This document shows, one piece after another, positions 31,102 through 42,720 of a stretch of DNA of 64,000 bases (positions within the stretch are counted from its first letter, which is position 1; each line of letters opens with the position of its first letter). The notes beneath the pieces are model-generated. The model saw nothing but the letters and a program-made list of their open reading frames with translations. It was not told the DNA's origin and did not search any database. Source of the stretch: Chlorops oryzae (lineage: Eukaryota > Arthropoda > Insecta > Diptera > Chloropidae); NCBI GenBank assembly GCA_020466095.1, contig CM035808.1:75370110-75434109 (forward strand), in the 5' to 3' direction. The position numbers and the translations under genes were made by a program.

Positions 31102-31860
31102 GTGCGCGCCAAGTTTTGCCAAAAGAGATCCCCGAATTTTGTGGCAAGTCAAATGAATGACCTTGAACTATTAGTAGTTTTGAAAATTCAACTTGTCTGT
31201 GGGTATTCAAACGACGAGAATTTCTTGCGCCTTCAGCGTGCCTTAAAAGCCAAAGCCCGCGAATGTGTAAGTAGCCAACTACTTTTTCCTGCTTTGCTGC
31301 CACAAGTGATAGAGACACTGAAAATGATATTTGGTACACCAGAGAATATAACTCAAAGTCTGCTAGTGAGGATTAGTAAGTCAAATAATATAATACCTCA
31401 AAATCTTGAATCGTTAACATCTTTTTTGCTAGAGGTAAAAAAATCTCGTGGCAACCATGCAGGATTCAGTTCTTCAATCCCGTCTTAGTAATCCCATTTT
31501 TCATAGAAATCAATAAGCAAATAAGCGAGAGATGAAAACAAAAATAATTTGGAGGAATTAAGCGAATGTCTTTTTGATCTCGCCACTGCTGCCTCATCAG
31601 TTGTCCAATTTTCAACTCGTGCAGGTGAAAAGAGGAAGAGAAAAAATCAAAGGGTAGAATTTCACGGAAAAGCTAAAGCAAATAAAAAAACCGATTCAGC
31701 AAAACGAAAACCACTCGTGAGTGTACCATCTGTAATGAGAATCATTTCATTGCTAATTGCGATAAATCAAAAAACGGCTATACCCAGAAAAATAGGAATT
31801 TATAAAAAAACACAATTTATGTCCATCGTGTCTCCAAAATCATGATTTGAAACTTTGTAA
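31102..31860 (+). pseudogene. Bel/Pao gag (DUF1759-type) and zinc knuckle remnant
   Basis: 31102-31488 reads as the Bel/Pao Gag core (NFLRLQRALKAKARECV, LLPQVIETLKMIFGTPE). A stop and shift lead to 31549-31860, which holds the continuation (ELSECLFDLATAASSVVQF) and, in a second frame, the remnant of a CxxC...HxxxC knuckle (CTICNENHFIANC). No intact Gag can be made. Confidence 0.75.
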
Positions 31861-31989
31861 AGCAAAGAAAAGAATGTGAGCTAGATGAATACAAGGTAAA
31901 GTAACATAGTTTGCTTCACAAAATAGATGCAAAAAACTGAAGAAACGTGGTGGGTTTTTAGGTTTCTAGGACCTCACATATCTTGTTTA

Positions 31990-32500
31990 AAATTTTGCCA
32001 ATTACTATGTACAGTAATAATGGCAAAATTGACCTTTACGCCCTTTTAGATGGTGGATCCCGTCCGACATTAATAGAAAAATCGTTATTCGTCAAAACAA
32101 TCTAAGAGGACTTGGATCCGAATTGTGCCTACGTTGGACCGACGTTTCGATTCGTCTAGAGAATTATTTTCAGAGCTTAGATTTTAAAATTTCGGACCTA
32201 GGCAAAAAAAATAAAAAATTCAACCTACATAATGCACGAATAGTAAATAAGTTAGATCTGCCTACGCAGTCACTATGTATTAAAGAGCTATCACAAAGAT
32301 TTCGTCACTTGAAAGGTTTTCCAATACAATCTTATCGTAACGCTGTGCCAAAGATGATTATTGGTTTGAAAAATAAGCAAGTGGCGATCCCGCAAAAGTT
32401 CAAAGAAGGTAAAATCCATGAACCAGCTGCCAATAAGACGACAATTGGCTGGGTGGTTTCTGGATCTACGCAAATCCAAACCAGTCAGCGGTAGTCAATT
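31990..32500 (+). pseudogene. Bel/Pao aspartic protease region
   Basis: At about 32040 the active-site block LLDGGSRPTLIE is readable (Bel/Pao proteases usually have D-S-G or D-G-G here). A stop at about 32103 separates it from 32123-32494, which carries the protease tail and inter-domain part (NARIVNKLDLPTQSLC; ANKTTIGWVVSG). Confidence 0.7.
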
Positions 32501-32739
32501 TTCAACTGTACGTTTGTGAATGCGATAATGACATGGCTTTGAATAAACTTATGGTTGACGCTGTGAGAGTTGAGTGTACAGAGATGAAAAAGTCGAAAGG
32601 TAGTCTTGCTGGTAGATTTGAAAACTATGTTCAACGCACCGATGATTGTTTAACGGCAAAATTATTTTGACAGGGCGATATAAGGACTTGTCTGTTTCCA
32701 AAGGAAACTTTAAAAAAATATTGACATTAAGGCTCGAGT

Positions 32740-33810
32740 TATTAAACTTATTCATTAAATGGAAACTAAAAAAAACATTCGCAAGTTGTCAGCGACTAAC
32801 ATAAGTAAGGAATATTCACGTAAATAGTACTTACCAATATGCACAGTACACAATCCAAATAAGCTTAATAAAACAAGAATGGAATGGGACGTTGCCGACC
32901 ACAAGGGTATTTCACTTGATAAATGTCTAGAATCTGGTTCAGACCCATTACGGCTGTTGGTAGAAGTTCTATACAATTTAAGGTTAGGCAAGATAGGTAT
33001 ATGTGGGGATATAAGTGTAATGTTTCACAGAATTAAAACCCACGAGGAAGATCAGCAACCGCAAATATTTTTATGGCGAGATTGAGATCAGAACGCCCGG
33101 CCAGATGCTTACGTATTAAAAGTGTGCAGATTGAGAGCAACCCGCTCGCCATGTATTGCACTGTATACGAAAACAAGAACGCTGAGAAGTTCGCGGGGGA
33201 ATTTCCTCGAGACCCCAAATCAATCATGGAAAATCACTACGTGGAAGATATGCTTGACAGTGTAGACATCTTGCAAGAAGCAATTAAATTAGTTAAAGAT
33301 GTGAGTACACTAAACAAGAGAGGAAATTTTTATATAAGAAATTGGCTGTCGAACTCCGAAGAGCTTTTAAAAAATCTGCAATACTCCGAAAATCAATATG
33401 AATTTTGCCTTGCTGGAAAAACGGTCGAACAGATAACAGAACCTAAAAATGTCTTGGACTTATGGTGGCAGACCGATAGTGACGTCTTTATGTTGAGTTG
33501 TAAATACACAAAAGGCAGCGCTGACATCCTTAACGGCCTCAGACCGCCAACAAAACGCGAAATTCTCAGACTTATTTTGTCAATTTTTGACCCGCTTTGG
33601 TTCTTATCCTTCCACACAGTACCAATGAAAATTTCAATGCAGGGAATTTGGAGGAGCGGCAAAGGATGGAACGAGATGTTTGCAGACCAGTGAAGCGGCC
33701 CATGGAACACATGTCTAGCCAAGTTCAAATCCATTTCTGAAGTACAGATCCCAAGGTGCTATTTTAATAATATGTAGTGCAGAAATTAAGCTCCACATCT
33801 TTATCGATGC
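32740..33810 (+). pseudogene. Bel/Pao reverse transcriptase
   Basis: The frame 32879-33085 has LVEVLYNLRLGKIGICGDI and MFHRIKTHEEDQQ. The frame 33073-33693 continues with NPLAMYCTV and the catalytic box HYVEDMLDS, then NKRGNFYIRNWLSNS and LRLILSIFDPLWFLS. The two overlap with one frameshift near 33080. In the catalytic box the usual YVDD is YVED, so one of the two metal-binding Asp residues is Glu. RT activity is unlikely. Confidence 0.85.
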
Positions 33811-34189
33811 TTGGTTTTTGTCAACACCAAAACAAAAAAGCTAAAGTTCTTATAATATTACACCTCCCGTGCATGAGTTGTGTGATAAGAAAAAGAAAAA
33901 GAGCTAATAAGAAGATTTATGAAGAATTAACCTCTATTCGCCAAGCAAATTCTTTCTATGAATCAGTTATGTTGAGAAATTGATTGGTGTGCTGTTTAAG
34001 TGGCGCGGGGTGTATAGTGATTCTGCCTTTGGTCGATCTATCGACCAAATTTTTTAACTCCTTATTAAACTCATCAAAATAAGTTTTTTTGTTTTCAGAA
34101 TCTTTTAAATATATAATTTGAAATCTGTTCTGATATTTTAGAAAAAAATTTCATTGGAGTTAACAACACTGTGATAGTTTTTAGGACAA
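33811..34189. other. Unassigned sequence between RT and foldback element
   Basis: It follows the last RT homology. A short basic frame (33777-33983) has no recognisable domain. Nothing else is visible. Confidence 0.45.
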
Positions 34190-35540
34190 AAAAATTTGTT
34201 CTTCGTGCAAACTGGCGCAGTCGGGTCTGGCTCGATCTCCTGAGTACAACAGTACCAAGCACTAGTTTAGGTTAGCTCGAGTTTGCGAAATTATCAACAT
34301 TTTTTGCCAACATTTCACTGTTAATTTTTCAGTTATATTTTTTCCATTTTAAAGGCTTTGGACGCTCTTTTGAAGTTGGTAAACTAAGCCAGACGAAACA
34401 AAAGTATCATTTAACTCAATTAATTCAATTTACTCAATCAAAGGCAAGTTATTTTGTTTTTTTTTTTTTTGCAATTTTATGCATTTTCTAACATTACTGT
34501 AAATGTATGCTATAAATTATATTAAAGTCGAAATATTCAAATGTTAAAATCATAAAATTAAATGTTCCTGATTTTGTTTGATTTCTGTAAAAATATGTAA
34601 AGCATAATTTTGTGATGACAAATGAAATTTTTGCCAAAAATGGCGTTAGATATTGCATTTGATTGGTGTTTTTAGACTGCAATTGTACCATATGTGTATC
34701 TACAATAAATTAATGTGAGAATAATGCCTGTAGCCAATAAAATTGAAAAAATGGCGCAAATATGACACCCAAAGTGTATTTTCTGCAACAGCACCAAGAT
34801 GAGCTCTCAAGAATTTCAGTTGTCGTCTGAATCGCACAAACTTGGTGAACCCTCATTCGAAGGGCAACGGAAAAACTTTGTTTTTTGAGAACAAGATCGG
34901 AACCTCGAAAGACTACACTATATTTAGTTAAATATTGGTTTATATCCCGCATAATGACACGGTTCTGAAAAAAACTGAGCTTACTCCATAAAAAAAATAA
35001 TTTTAAATAGTCTTTTTTTAATTATAATGGCTACAGGCATTATTCTCACATTATTTTATTTTACCAATCAAATGCAATATCTAAGGCCATTTTTGGAAAA
35101 AATTTATTTTGTCAACACAAAAGTATGCTTTGCAAAATTTTACAGAAATCAAACGACATCAGGAACATTTAATTTTATGATTTTAATATTTTAATATTTC
35201 GACTTTAATATAATTTATAGCATAGATTTAGGGTAATGTTAGAAAATGCGTAACATTGCAAAAAAAACCAATAGAACGTGCCTTTGATTGAGTAAATTGA
35301 ATGAAGTGAGTTAAATGGTACTTATGTTTCGTCTGGCTTAGTTAACCAACGTCAAAAGAGCGTCCAAAGCCTTTAAAATTGAAAAAAGACAACTGAAAAA
35401 TTAACAGTGAAATGTTGGCAAAAAATGTTGAATATTTCGCAAACTCGAGCTAACCTAGCCTAGTGCTTGGTACTGTTGTACTCGGGGGACCGAGCCGGAC
35501 CCGACTGCGCCGGCTTGCACGATGAACATTTTTTCGACTA
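34190..35540. mobile_element. Foldback element, 0.5-kb inverted arms
   Basis: Arms of about 545 bp (34190-34735 and 35030-35540) are inverted copies of each other, including CTCGAGTTTGCGAAAT, TTTAAAGGCTTTGGACGCTC and AAATGTTCCTGAT. The spacer is about 290 bp. Each outer end carries TGGCGCAGTCGGGT or its close variant. There is no ORF of note. It interrupts the Bel/Pao element. Confidence 0.8.
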
Positions 35541-35689
35541 CCACAATGTAATTTTTCTTTTGGAAAATGACTGCGGGAAAAAATGTTTAAAGTGGCTTAT
35601 CCAATTGGAAGGCCCATACCACAATACAACTGGAAAACTTTTGGTAATTTGACTATCCGTTTGTTCTCCATAGACCAACCTATAAGTTA

Positions 35690-36420
35690 CAAAAAAAATT
35701 AATGGGTTAATGCAAGAAATTTGGAGGAGCGACATAGGATGGGACGTGATGTTCCCAGACGAGTGAAGTGTCCCATGGAACACATGTCTAGCCAAGTTCA
35801 AATCCACTTCAAAAGTACAGATCCCAAGGTGCTATTTTAACAATATTAGCAGAAGTAGTCCAGAGATTGAGCTCCACATCTTTGTCGATGAAGGAGCAGA
35901 GGCATAGTCCGCCGTCGCGTGTTTTCGTATAATGAGCATAAGTTGCTCAGTTGCATCCAACATCGATTCCTCGAATGGAGCTTTTGGCAGCCGTTTTAGG
36001 CTCGCGCATGGCAATATCTTTAATAAAGGGTCACGAATGTGAAATAAAAATAGTATATTTTTGGTCTGATTCAAAGACTGTGCTCTTGTGGCTTCACGCA
36101 GATCCTCTTAAGTACAAACAGTCTAGTATGTTTCAAATTGCAGAAAACCAGGCAATTATAAATAGTTTCAAATGGCTCTATGTGCCGTCTAAGCAAAATA
36201 TCGCTAATAAAGCAACCACATCAAAAAATCAAATTGAACTTGCATGAACTAATGATTGGTTTTGTGGACCAGATTATTTGGCGAAACCTAGTGAGCATTG
36301 ACCCCAACAAAACCTTCATGAAAATCTTCAGAGAAACAACTACTAATCCGGGGAATCTTTAGAAACCCAACCATAAGAAGTAGGAATGCAAATGGAGCAA
36401 ACTAAGATTATCGACCCGAA
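35690..36420 (+). pseudogene. Bel/Pao RNase H and linker
   Basis: 35951-36247 reads SIPRMELLAAVLGSRM, YFWSDSKTVLLWLH and WLYVPSKQNIANKAT, the standard Bel/Pao RNase H pattern with the SDS catalytic block. It is followed by WFCGPDYLAKPSEH in another frame. The first 200 bp (35695-35900) repeat 33630-33810 with point differences, so the two halves of the element overlap. Confidence 0.8.
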
Positions 36421-36938
36421 TCCTTTTTCAAAATAGGAATACTTGTGGCGCAGCTTAGCGAATGTAAAACGTTTTGCAGAAAATCTATAAATCAAAGGTC
36501 ATAACAATAAGTATAATTGGAATGACAAAATTTACTTAACTTTAACGAGAGAACAACTACTTTGGACTTGCGCTTTATTGATAATAGAAATGTAATAAGA
36601 ATGAAAAGTCGTTCACAATGCGCGGCTGTAAGTGAAGAAAATAAAAATCCGATCATCTTACCAAAACAGCATCATAAAACAAAAATAATCGTTGACTGGT
36701 ACCAGCGTTAGTACCATCATGTTAACCTTGAGACCGTGCTCAATGAAATTCAACAAAAGTTCTTTATTGTTGGTTAAAGACGTTTATTAAATTCAGTTCG
36801 AAGTTTAGGTCAATTTCGTAAAAACGAAAAGGCCATGCCAGTCGTGCCTCAAATGGGTCAATTACCCGCTAGGCACACCGCTGCCTTTGCAAGACCATCT
36901 TTCTATGGTGGTGTGGACTTGTGGCATAAGCAAAACAT
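36421..36938 (+). pseudogene. Bel/Pao integrase, N-terminal remnant
   Basis: After stretches with many stops, 36720-36920 shows YHHVNLETVLNEIQQKFFI (zinc-binding region) and VPQMGQLPARHTA, then FYGGVDLW, the start of the catalytic core (the Asp of GVD). The remainder is missing; foreign gypsy sequence begins at about 36939. Confidence 0.72.
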
Positions 36939-37190
36939 CTCAGCAAACATTTTTATGTTCATATTTCAATTTTATAAGCTTAGCAATCTTTTGTTTTTGG
37001 AATGTAGAGTTTTCCTTATTACTAAAAAGAAAACGAAAAGCATTCGATGCTTATCACGAAAATAATTTGAATTAAACAATAAGACTATTAAAGAAAGTCA
37101 AATAAAAAATAGAGTGTTTTTGTTTTGAACAAAGAGCCTTCACCTCACGACTCAATCCTTCCCCATATACTGGGGACGTGATGCCGGTAA
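36939..37190 (+). mobile_element. Gypsy element 3' end, fragment (plus strand)
   Basis: 36945-37040 matches the minus strand of 46010-46110 (TTCAATTTTATAAGCTTAGC, TTTTTGGAATGTAGAG), and 37130-37165 matches the minus strand of 45520-45550 (CACGACTCAATCCTTCCCCA). It is a shorter copy of the same 3' region and LTR. Confidence 0.6.
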
Positions 37191-37587
37191 TCAATTCTGA
37201 CAAAGAATCGCATCCCCCGCAAGGCAATGCAGACCTACCGGCTATTTTAGCTGGATATATCCACACGGCCCGCTTACCGCAGGTACAAGGAAGTGGTAGC
37301 CACCGGGGTGAGGAACTGGCTCGCATTTTGACCAAGATACCCCATTTTGGCACGCCAGACCCAAGCTGTGTTTCGCGCGGGTAGAATCACAGTTCATAAC
37401 CGCAGTAATTACGGCTGAGCAAATAAAGTTCCATACGATAGTCGCGTCAATAGCTGGAGTGATCCTTTCACATGCTAGACCAATTCTCTGTTTTGGAACA
37501 GAAAAGACTACAAAAGAGAGATGGAACTAGGAGACTTACGTTCTTCACAACTCCTACGTGAGACAAAGAATGTGACCGGTTCGCATG
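37191..37587. other. Unassigned sequence
   Basis: GC-richer block 37178-37384 with an open frame of 68 codons but no recognisable domain, then AT-rich DNA up to the LINE poly(A). Confidence 0.45.
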
Positions 37588-37739
37588 TTTTTTTTTTTTT
37601 TTAACTTTTAATTTATTTATTGTATCACTCATTTTACATGAGTCCATCAATAAGAAGGAAATTCTTAAGTCTAGTTTGGAATTAATTACATGATATGTAG
37701 CATTATTATAATTAATATGCTTATAAATGTAATTAATAT

Positions 37740-37860
37740 TTGCATGAGAGCCTCAGATAAGGAAACCTGGGCGTTAAACGGCCAATTCACTGCCAGATCC
37801 CTGAACGAACCCTTCAACTGTGCTAGTGAAAACTAAAGTCTATGTGCACACGGACTCTAC
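37740..37860 (+). repeat. Short repeat shared with 43668-43790
   Basis: TTTGCATGAGAGCCTCAGAT through ACTAAAGTCTATGTG is almost identical to 43668-43780. In the second place it leads into gypsy integrase sequence, so this is likely a gypsy fragment within or beside the LINE 3' UTR. Confidence 0.65.
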
Positions 37861-37947
37861 CTTTCACCGACACATGTGACTAATTCGATCAAAGATCCGA
37901 CCGTGAAATGGCCTGTTGAGTCTGAATAGACTTGGAGATTTTGCGTA

Positions 37948-40748
37948 TTATTTTACCGGAAGAGTGCAAAGAAGCACAAACGTAGTTAGGAATCGCGTTC
38001 GTGCAATGGAATGCTTGAGTATTATTTTACCGAGTTGCAAGGAAGCACAAGCGCAATCAGGAACCGCGGTCGTGCAGTGGAATGCAATATGTTTAAGTAA
38101 GTGGAATTCTAAGGATCGAATTGGATAGTCCTTTCTTTTTAATCGCAAAAGAGAGGACGTAGTTGCGAGTTCTCTGGCGAGGAGATTTGCATGAGACTGC
38201 AATTTTTGGCGATATTTTTGCTTGATCTTCATAAATTCTGATTTAACCGTCTCTACCTTTAGATCTCTATGGATGTGTTCATTTTTAATGAACCATGGAG
38301 CTCCTGTATTTGATGTCAGGATTTTGGACTGAGCTCTTTGCAGAATATCTATATTTGAAGCACTTGCGTTTCCGTAGAGTTGTAAACCGTACGTCCATAT
38401 CGGTTTTATAACTTTATTATATAACAGGATTTTATAATCAAATTTTAGGGGGGAACGACTATTCATTAGCCAGTGCAAGCTAATTGCTTTAAGTTTCATC
38501 TGAGTCCGCTTCGCTTCGATATGCTTGCGCCAGGTCAGCCTTCTATCTAAATGAACTCCGAGGTATGTTATTTCTTCAACTTGAGGGATTCGAATGTTAT
38601 TTAGGAATGCGTCAGGAGAGACGCCTCTATTAAGTGTGAATATAATGTGACGAGATTTTTGTTCGTTAACTTTAAAACGCCAACGGGATAACCAGTTTTG
38701 GATATTATTTAAATGCGCTTGGAGCTCGTTGGTTGCCACCACCACGTTTTTGTGTCTACTTAGAAATGCTGTATCATCACCAAACGTCGATGTGAAAATT
38801 TGACCACTAATAGGAATGTCAGCTGTAAATAAAAGGTATAAAAAAGGACCGGCAACGCTCCCTTGCGGAACTCCGGCATTAATTACAAAGTCATTTGTTA
38901 TAAATGAATTTTGTTTTACTTAGAATTTTCTATTACTCAGATAAGAATTTAAGACTGCATGAACATTTTTAGGGAGTAATTGCTTGATTTTAAATTTCAA
39001 CCCATCATGCCAAACTTTGTCGAATGCTTGTTGAATATCTAAAAATACCGCCGAGCAGTATTCTTTTTTTTCATATGCGATTCTTATTTTGTTTGTAATT
39101 CGATTAACTTGCTCGATTGTACCGTGTTTTTCCCTAAATCCAAACTGATGAGAGGGAATAATGTTTTATTCTAGTAAGAATGACGAAAATTTCGGAATAA
39201 GTAGTTTTTCAAATAGTTTCGAGAGACAAGGAAGAAGACTAATCGGCCTGTAGGATGAGGCTTGAGAAGGATCTTTACCTGGTTTCCGTACCATAATTAT
39301 GACCGATACCTTCCAGTCCTGTGGAAAATAACCATACTTTATTATTGCATTTAAAAGGTTTGTTATAAACACCACTGCAATAAGAGGTAGGTTTTTTAAC
39401 ATTTTCGGAGTAATCAAATCATACCCTGGAGCTTTTTTGCAGACTAATCTATTCTTGATGACGTCAATGATTTGACTGGGAGTTATTTCGTAGTGCAATT
39501 GTTGAGTGTTTTCAGAACTTTGTGTAACAGGGTGAACAAAGCTACCTGGATTTGGTTGAAATACCTTACAAAGGTGCAAAGCAAACACGTTAGCCTTCTC
39601 TTCGTCGTTACGCGCCCACCCACCGATAGGAACTCTAATAGGGAATTACTTTCGACCGGAGTCTTCACCCCACGTATTAATTGCCATAAGGATTTTTGAT
39701 TTTTGCCTTTCGGAGTAAGGTTTTCCACAAATTTATGTTGTTCAAATCATTTCTCCCTCGAAAGGGCTGCTTTGAGCTTATTTTCCGCTTCTTTCAATCT
39801 ATATTTAGCTGCTGGTGATCGGGTTTGTTGCCATTCCCTCCTGCACCTTTTTTTACAGGCCACCAGATTTTCTATTTCAATATTTGTAAAGGACACCTTT
39901 TCCGTTTTAATGTACTTAGGCGTAGAGTTCTCTGCTGCTGAAGTCAACATAGAAGTAAGAACTGTCACGGCGTCATCAATATGCTCTTTACTTTCGATTT
40001 TGTAATTGGTGTGTATATGTGAGCTTATATACTTTTTGTATTTAAGCCAATTGGTATTGAAATTTGTTAATCTGTGGGGAATATCAACTTGTTTTGGTCT
40101 TTCGTTAAATAGGAATAACACTGGAGAATGATCTGAAGACAGATCAAACGTTGTATATGTTGATATGGATTCTCTTTTCATCCCTTTTATAATGCCAAAA
40201 TCTATAAGATCTGGTAATTTATTTGGGTCCGCTGGCCAATAAGTAGGTTTCCTAGGAGAAACAAAATCGAGATTGTTATTTTTATTCGTAATTGCACTAT
40301 ATAGTTGAGCACCTTTTGGATTACAAAGGCGGGAACCCCAGAGGGTGTGCTTTGCATTATAATCTCCAGCTGCGATGAATTTATCACCGAGGGCTTTGAA
40401 GAAATCTATATAAATTTTTTCTGAAATAGTGTGACGCGGTGGTCAGCATACCGCCGAAACTGACATGCTTTTGCTATTAGCTCAAATACTTATTGTTGTT
40501 GCTTGGATAAAAGTAGTTGCATACGATTCCATTAGGAATAGAATGCCTGTATCACCGTGTGCTTTACCATCTAGATGATTAGTTTTGTAAAATATATATC
40601 TAGGGATTGCAAAGAAGCATTTATTAGTTAAGTGAGTTTCTGAGAGAAGCAATACATCAACGGATTCACGAATTAAAAAATTTGCGATTTCTAGCTTATG
40701 CCGGCTTAAACCGTTTGAATTCCATGCACACATTTTTAAACTGCTCAT
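37948..40748 (-). pseudogene. LINE ORF2: endonuclease and reverse transcriptase
   Basis: Starts at ATG 40748. It opens with the APE-type endonuclease (WNSNGLSRHKLEIANFL, DVLLLSETHLT; later GDYNAKHTLWGSR and SSDHSPVLF), followed by a Lys/Arg-rich linker. The RT follows (KAPGYDLITPKML, YRPISLLPCLSKLFEKLL; LDIQQAFDKVWHDGL, GVPQGSV, FGDDTAFLS near 38770) and then the C-terminal region (TYLGVHLDRRLTWRKHI). The catalytic FADD is FGDD here, with both Asp kept. Frames change near 39166, 38900, 39600, 40190 and 40480. A 75-bp tandem duplication (37945-38095) affects the end. Confidence 0.85.
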
Positions 40749-41499
40749 ATTTTCGAAAGAAGAGCTGTCATTAACTTAGTCTGCATTTCCACAATTGTGT
40801 CGACGGATTTTTGCATCGCGTGCATAAAGTTTGAAATACTTTGAGTAAGAGTAGATATCATTAATTCAAGATTGCTATTTGAGTTGGAAGGTGTGAACTG
40901 ATTTGATGGAATGCCTGCCTTCAATGCATTTGCATAGGAAACACCTGGAGTAAAAGCAACACAAGCTATGTTCGAGGATGGCGCGGTTGAAGGAACAAAT
41001 GTATTTTTAACTGGATTTCGAGACATTTGCTTTCGGATATCAAGACGCTGCTTAAGATTTTTTGCAAGCTATACAGCCTCGGTAATTTGCAGTATGATTA
41101 CCTTGGCAGTTGCTACATTTTACTAAATTGCGGTCGTTTTGCGATTTTTTACTACACGCGGAACTGTGATGAAGTTCACCACAAATTACACACACTGTAC
41201 GCAGAGTGCAGTAAGTTTTGGTATGACCAAACTCTTGGCAATTGTTGCATTGTACTGGCTTATTTCGTTTGTGAGGCTCTTCCACGGTAATTTTACGATG
41301 CAATAAGTACATCAAGTTATAAATGGAATGGGTTTCATTTTTTTTAAGCTTTAAGTTGTCTGGAAGAAGGTCAAATCTAGGCATTGGCTGCGGTATTTTT
41401 TCTTTGTTTATTATATTTATTAAATCTCTAGCATGAAAGCCCTGTTCGCCGAGAGCATTTTTTATATCGTTTGGATCAACGTCTCCTTCAATACCTTTA

Positions 41500-42720
41500 A
41501 GGTGCCGTCAGACGAAGCAAGGAAAGTGCTTGCAGCAAGCGTTTTACTTGCAGCAAGCGAAACTTGCACCGTGTGACTAACCAAAAAGTGCTTGCATGCA
41601 AGCTCTTGCAGCAATTTATTTGTTTGCATGCAAGCGCTCGCTTGCACCGTGTGACTAGGTCGCGCAAGCGTTTGCATTCAAGCAAATCAGCTGCTGCAAG
41701 CATTTGCAGCTTTCACGTGCTGTAGTGGAAAGTTTTTCGTTTGCATGCAAACAAACGTATATTTTCAAATATTTTGACTGAAAAGCAATGCGTTAATGTT
41801 GGAGTGTGTTGGTTTTTTCATAGAAAAATGTCTGTTTTCACTATTTTGGATTATGTATGTATTTAGCATCCAAATACAGTGCAAAGTTAGGGTTAAAATT
41901 AGACCATGGCTTCGATTCGCGAAATTCGCAAAATGTTGAATTTTATTTCTATCCTTCATATGCATATTTCGATAACTAATTTTATCTGTTGTTTAGCATA
42001 GCACTCTTTGCAAAATTCTTCATTAATCACGATTCCTCTCTTCTAGTGAAAATAAAATTTTTTCGAAATTCGCGAATGGTGATCATGGTCAAATTTTAAC
42101 CGTTAGAGGACATTTTGTCTAGCTGCGAATTTCGCGAATGGTGGTCATGGTAAAATTTTAACCGTAAGAGGTGATTTTGTCTAGCAGTGAAATATGTTAC
42201 TCAATTCAAAATAGTGAAAATAAAATTTTTTCGAAATTCGCGAATGGTGATCATGGTCAAATTTTAACCGTTAGAGGACATTTTGTCTAGCTGCGAAATA
42301 CTCGATTGACGACATTCTGTTCACTTCTGTATTGAATTATTCGTAGAACCATCTCTACGAAAATCAATTGCTGTGATTCCAACAATTCTTCTTCTTCTTC
42401 AAACAATATGTCGTTCATATTTTCCATCATTAAATAATTCAAATTCGAACTGAAATGAAATTGTCAAAAAACTACGCACACAGAGTCGCAAGTCACTTTC
42501 AACAATCACTTGCAGCAAGCACTTGCAGCTCGCATCGTGTGATCACACGAAAAGTAGTTGCAGCAACTTTTCATGCAAGCGGCTTGCATGCAATCAAAAA
42601 TTCGCTTGCATCAACCACTTTCCTTGCATCGTGTGACTGCTATCTGCAAGCATTTTTGAAATCAAAAATTTTTCAACGTTTGCTGCAAGTACTTTCCTTG
42701 CTTCGTCTGACGGCACCTAT
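41500..42720. mobile_element. Non-autonomous TIR element (Harbinger-like)
   Basis: Ends are inverted copies of GGTGCCGTCAGACGAAGC, continuing AAGGAAAGTRCTTGCAGCAA for about 38 bp. Removing it and one TTA restores an uninterrupted ORF1 of the host LINE, so a TTA target duplication is likely. It holds TGCAAGC/GCTTGCA-rich subterminal repeats and internal tandem repeats, and no transposase ORF. A 3-bp TWA duplication fits PIF/Harbinger. Confidence 0.75.
42046..42300 (+). repeat. Tandem repeats within the TIR element
   Basis: The block CGAATGGTGATCATGGTCAA with ATTTTAACCGTTAGAGGACA and TTTTGTCTAGCTGCGAA occurs at about 42075-42130, a variant at 42136-42190, and again at 42240-42298. The first and third are almost identical. 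Confidence 0.8.

Larger units (their letters stand above)
30000..36938 (+). mobile_element. Bel/Pao LTR element, decayed and 3'-truncated
   Basis: Starts with an LTR opening TGTTGACAAACCGTTCTCC at 30000, which also occurs in inverse orientation at 44861. In order: PHD-like finger, gag, protease, RT, (foldback insertion), RNase H, and the integrase start. All are on the plus strand with many stops and shifts. It ends at about 36938 in a piece of a gypsy element. The order and motifs are those of Bel/Pao. Confidence 0.85.

Noticed and set aside
42046..42300. CRISPR-like spaced repeats
   Set aside because: Tandem repeats within a eukaryotic TIR element; unit length and spacing are irregular and there are no cas genes.
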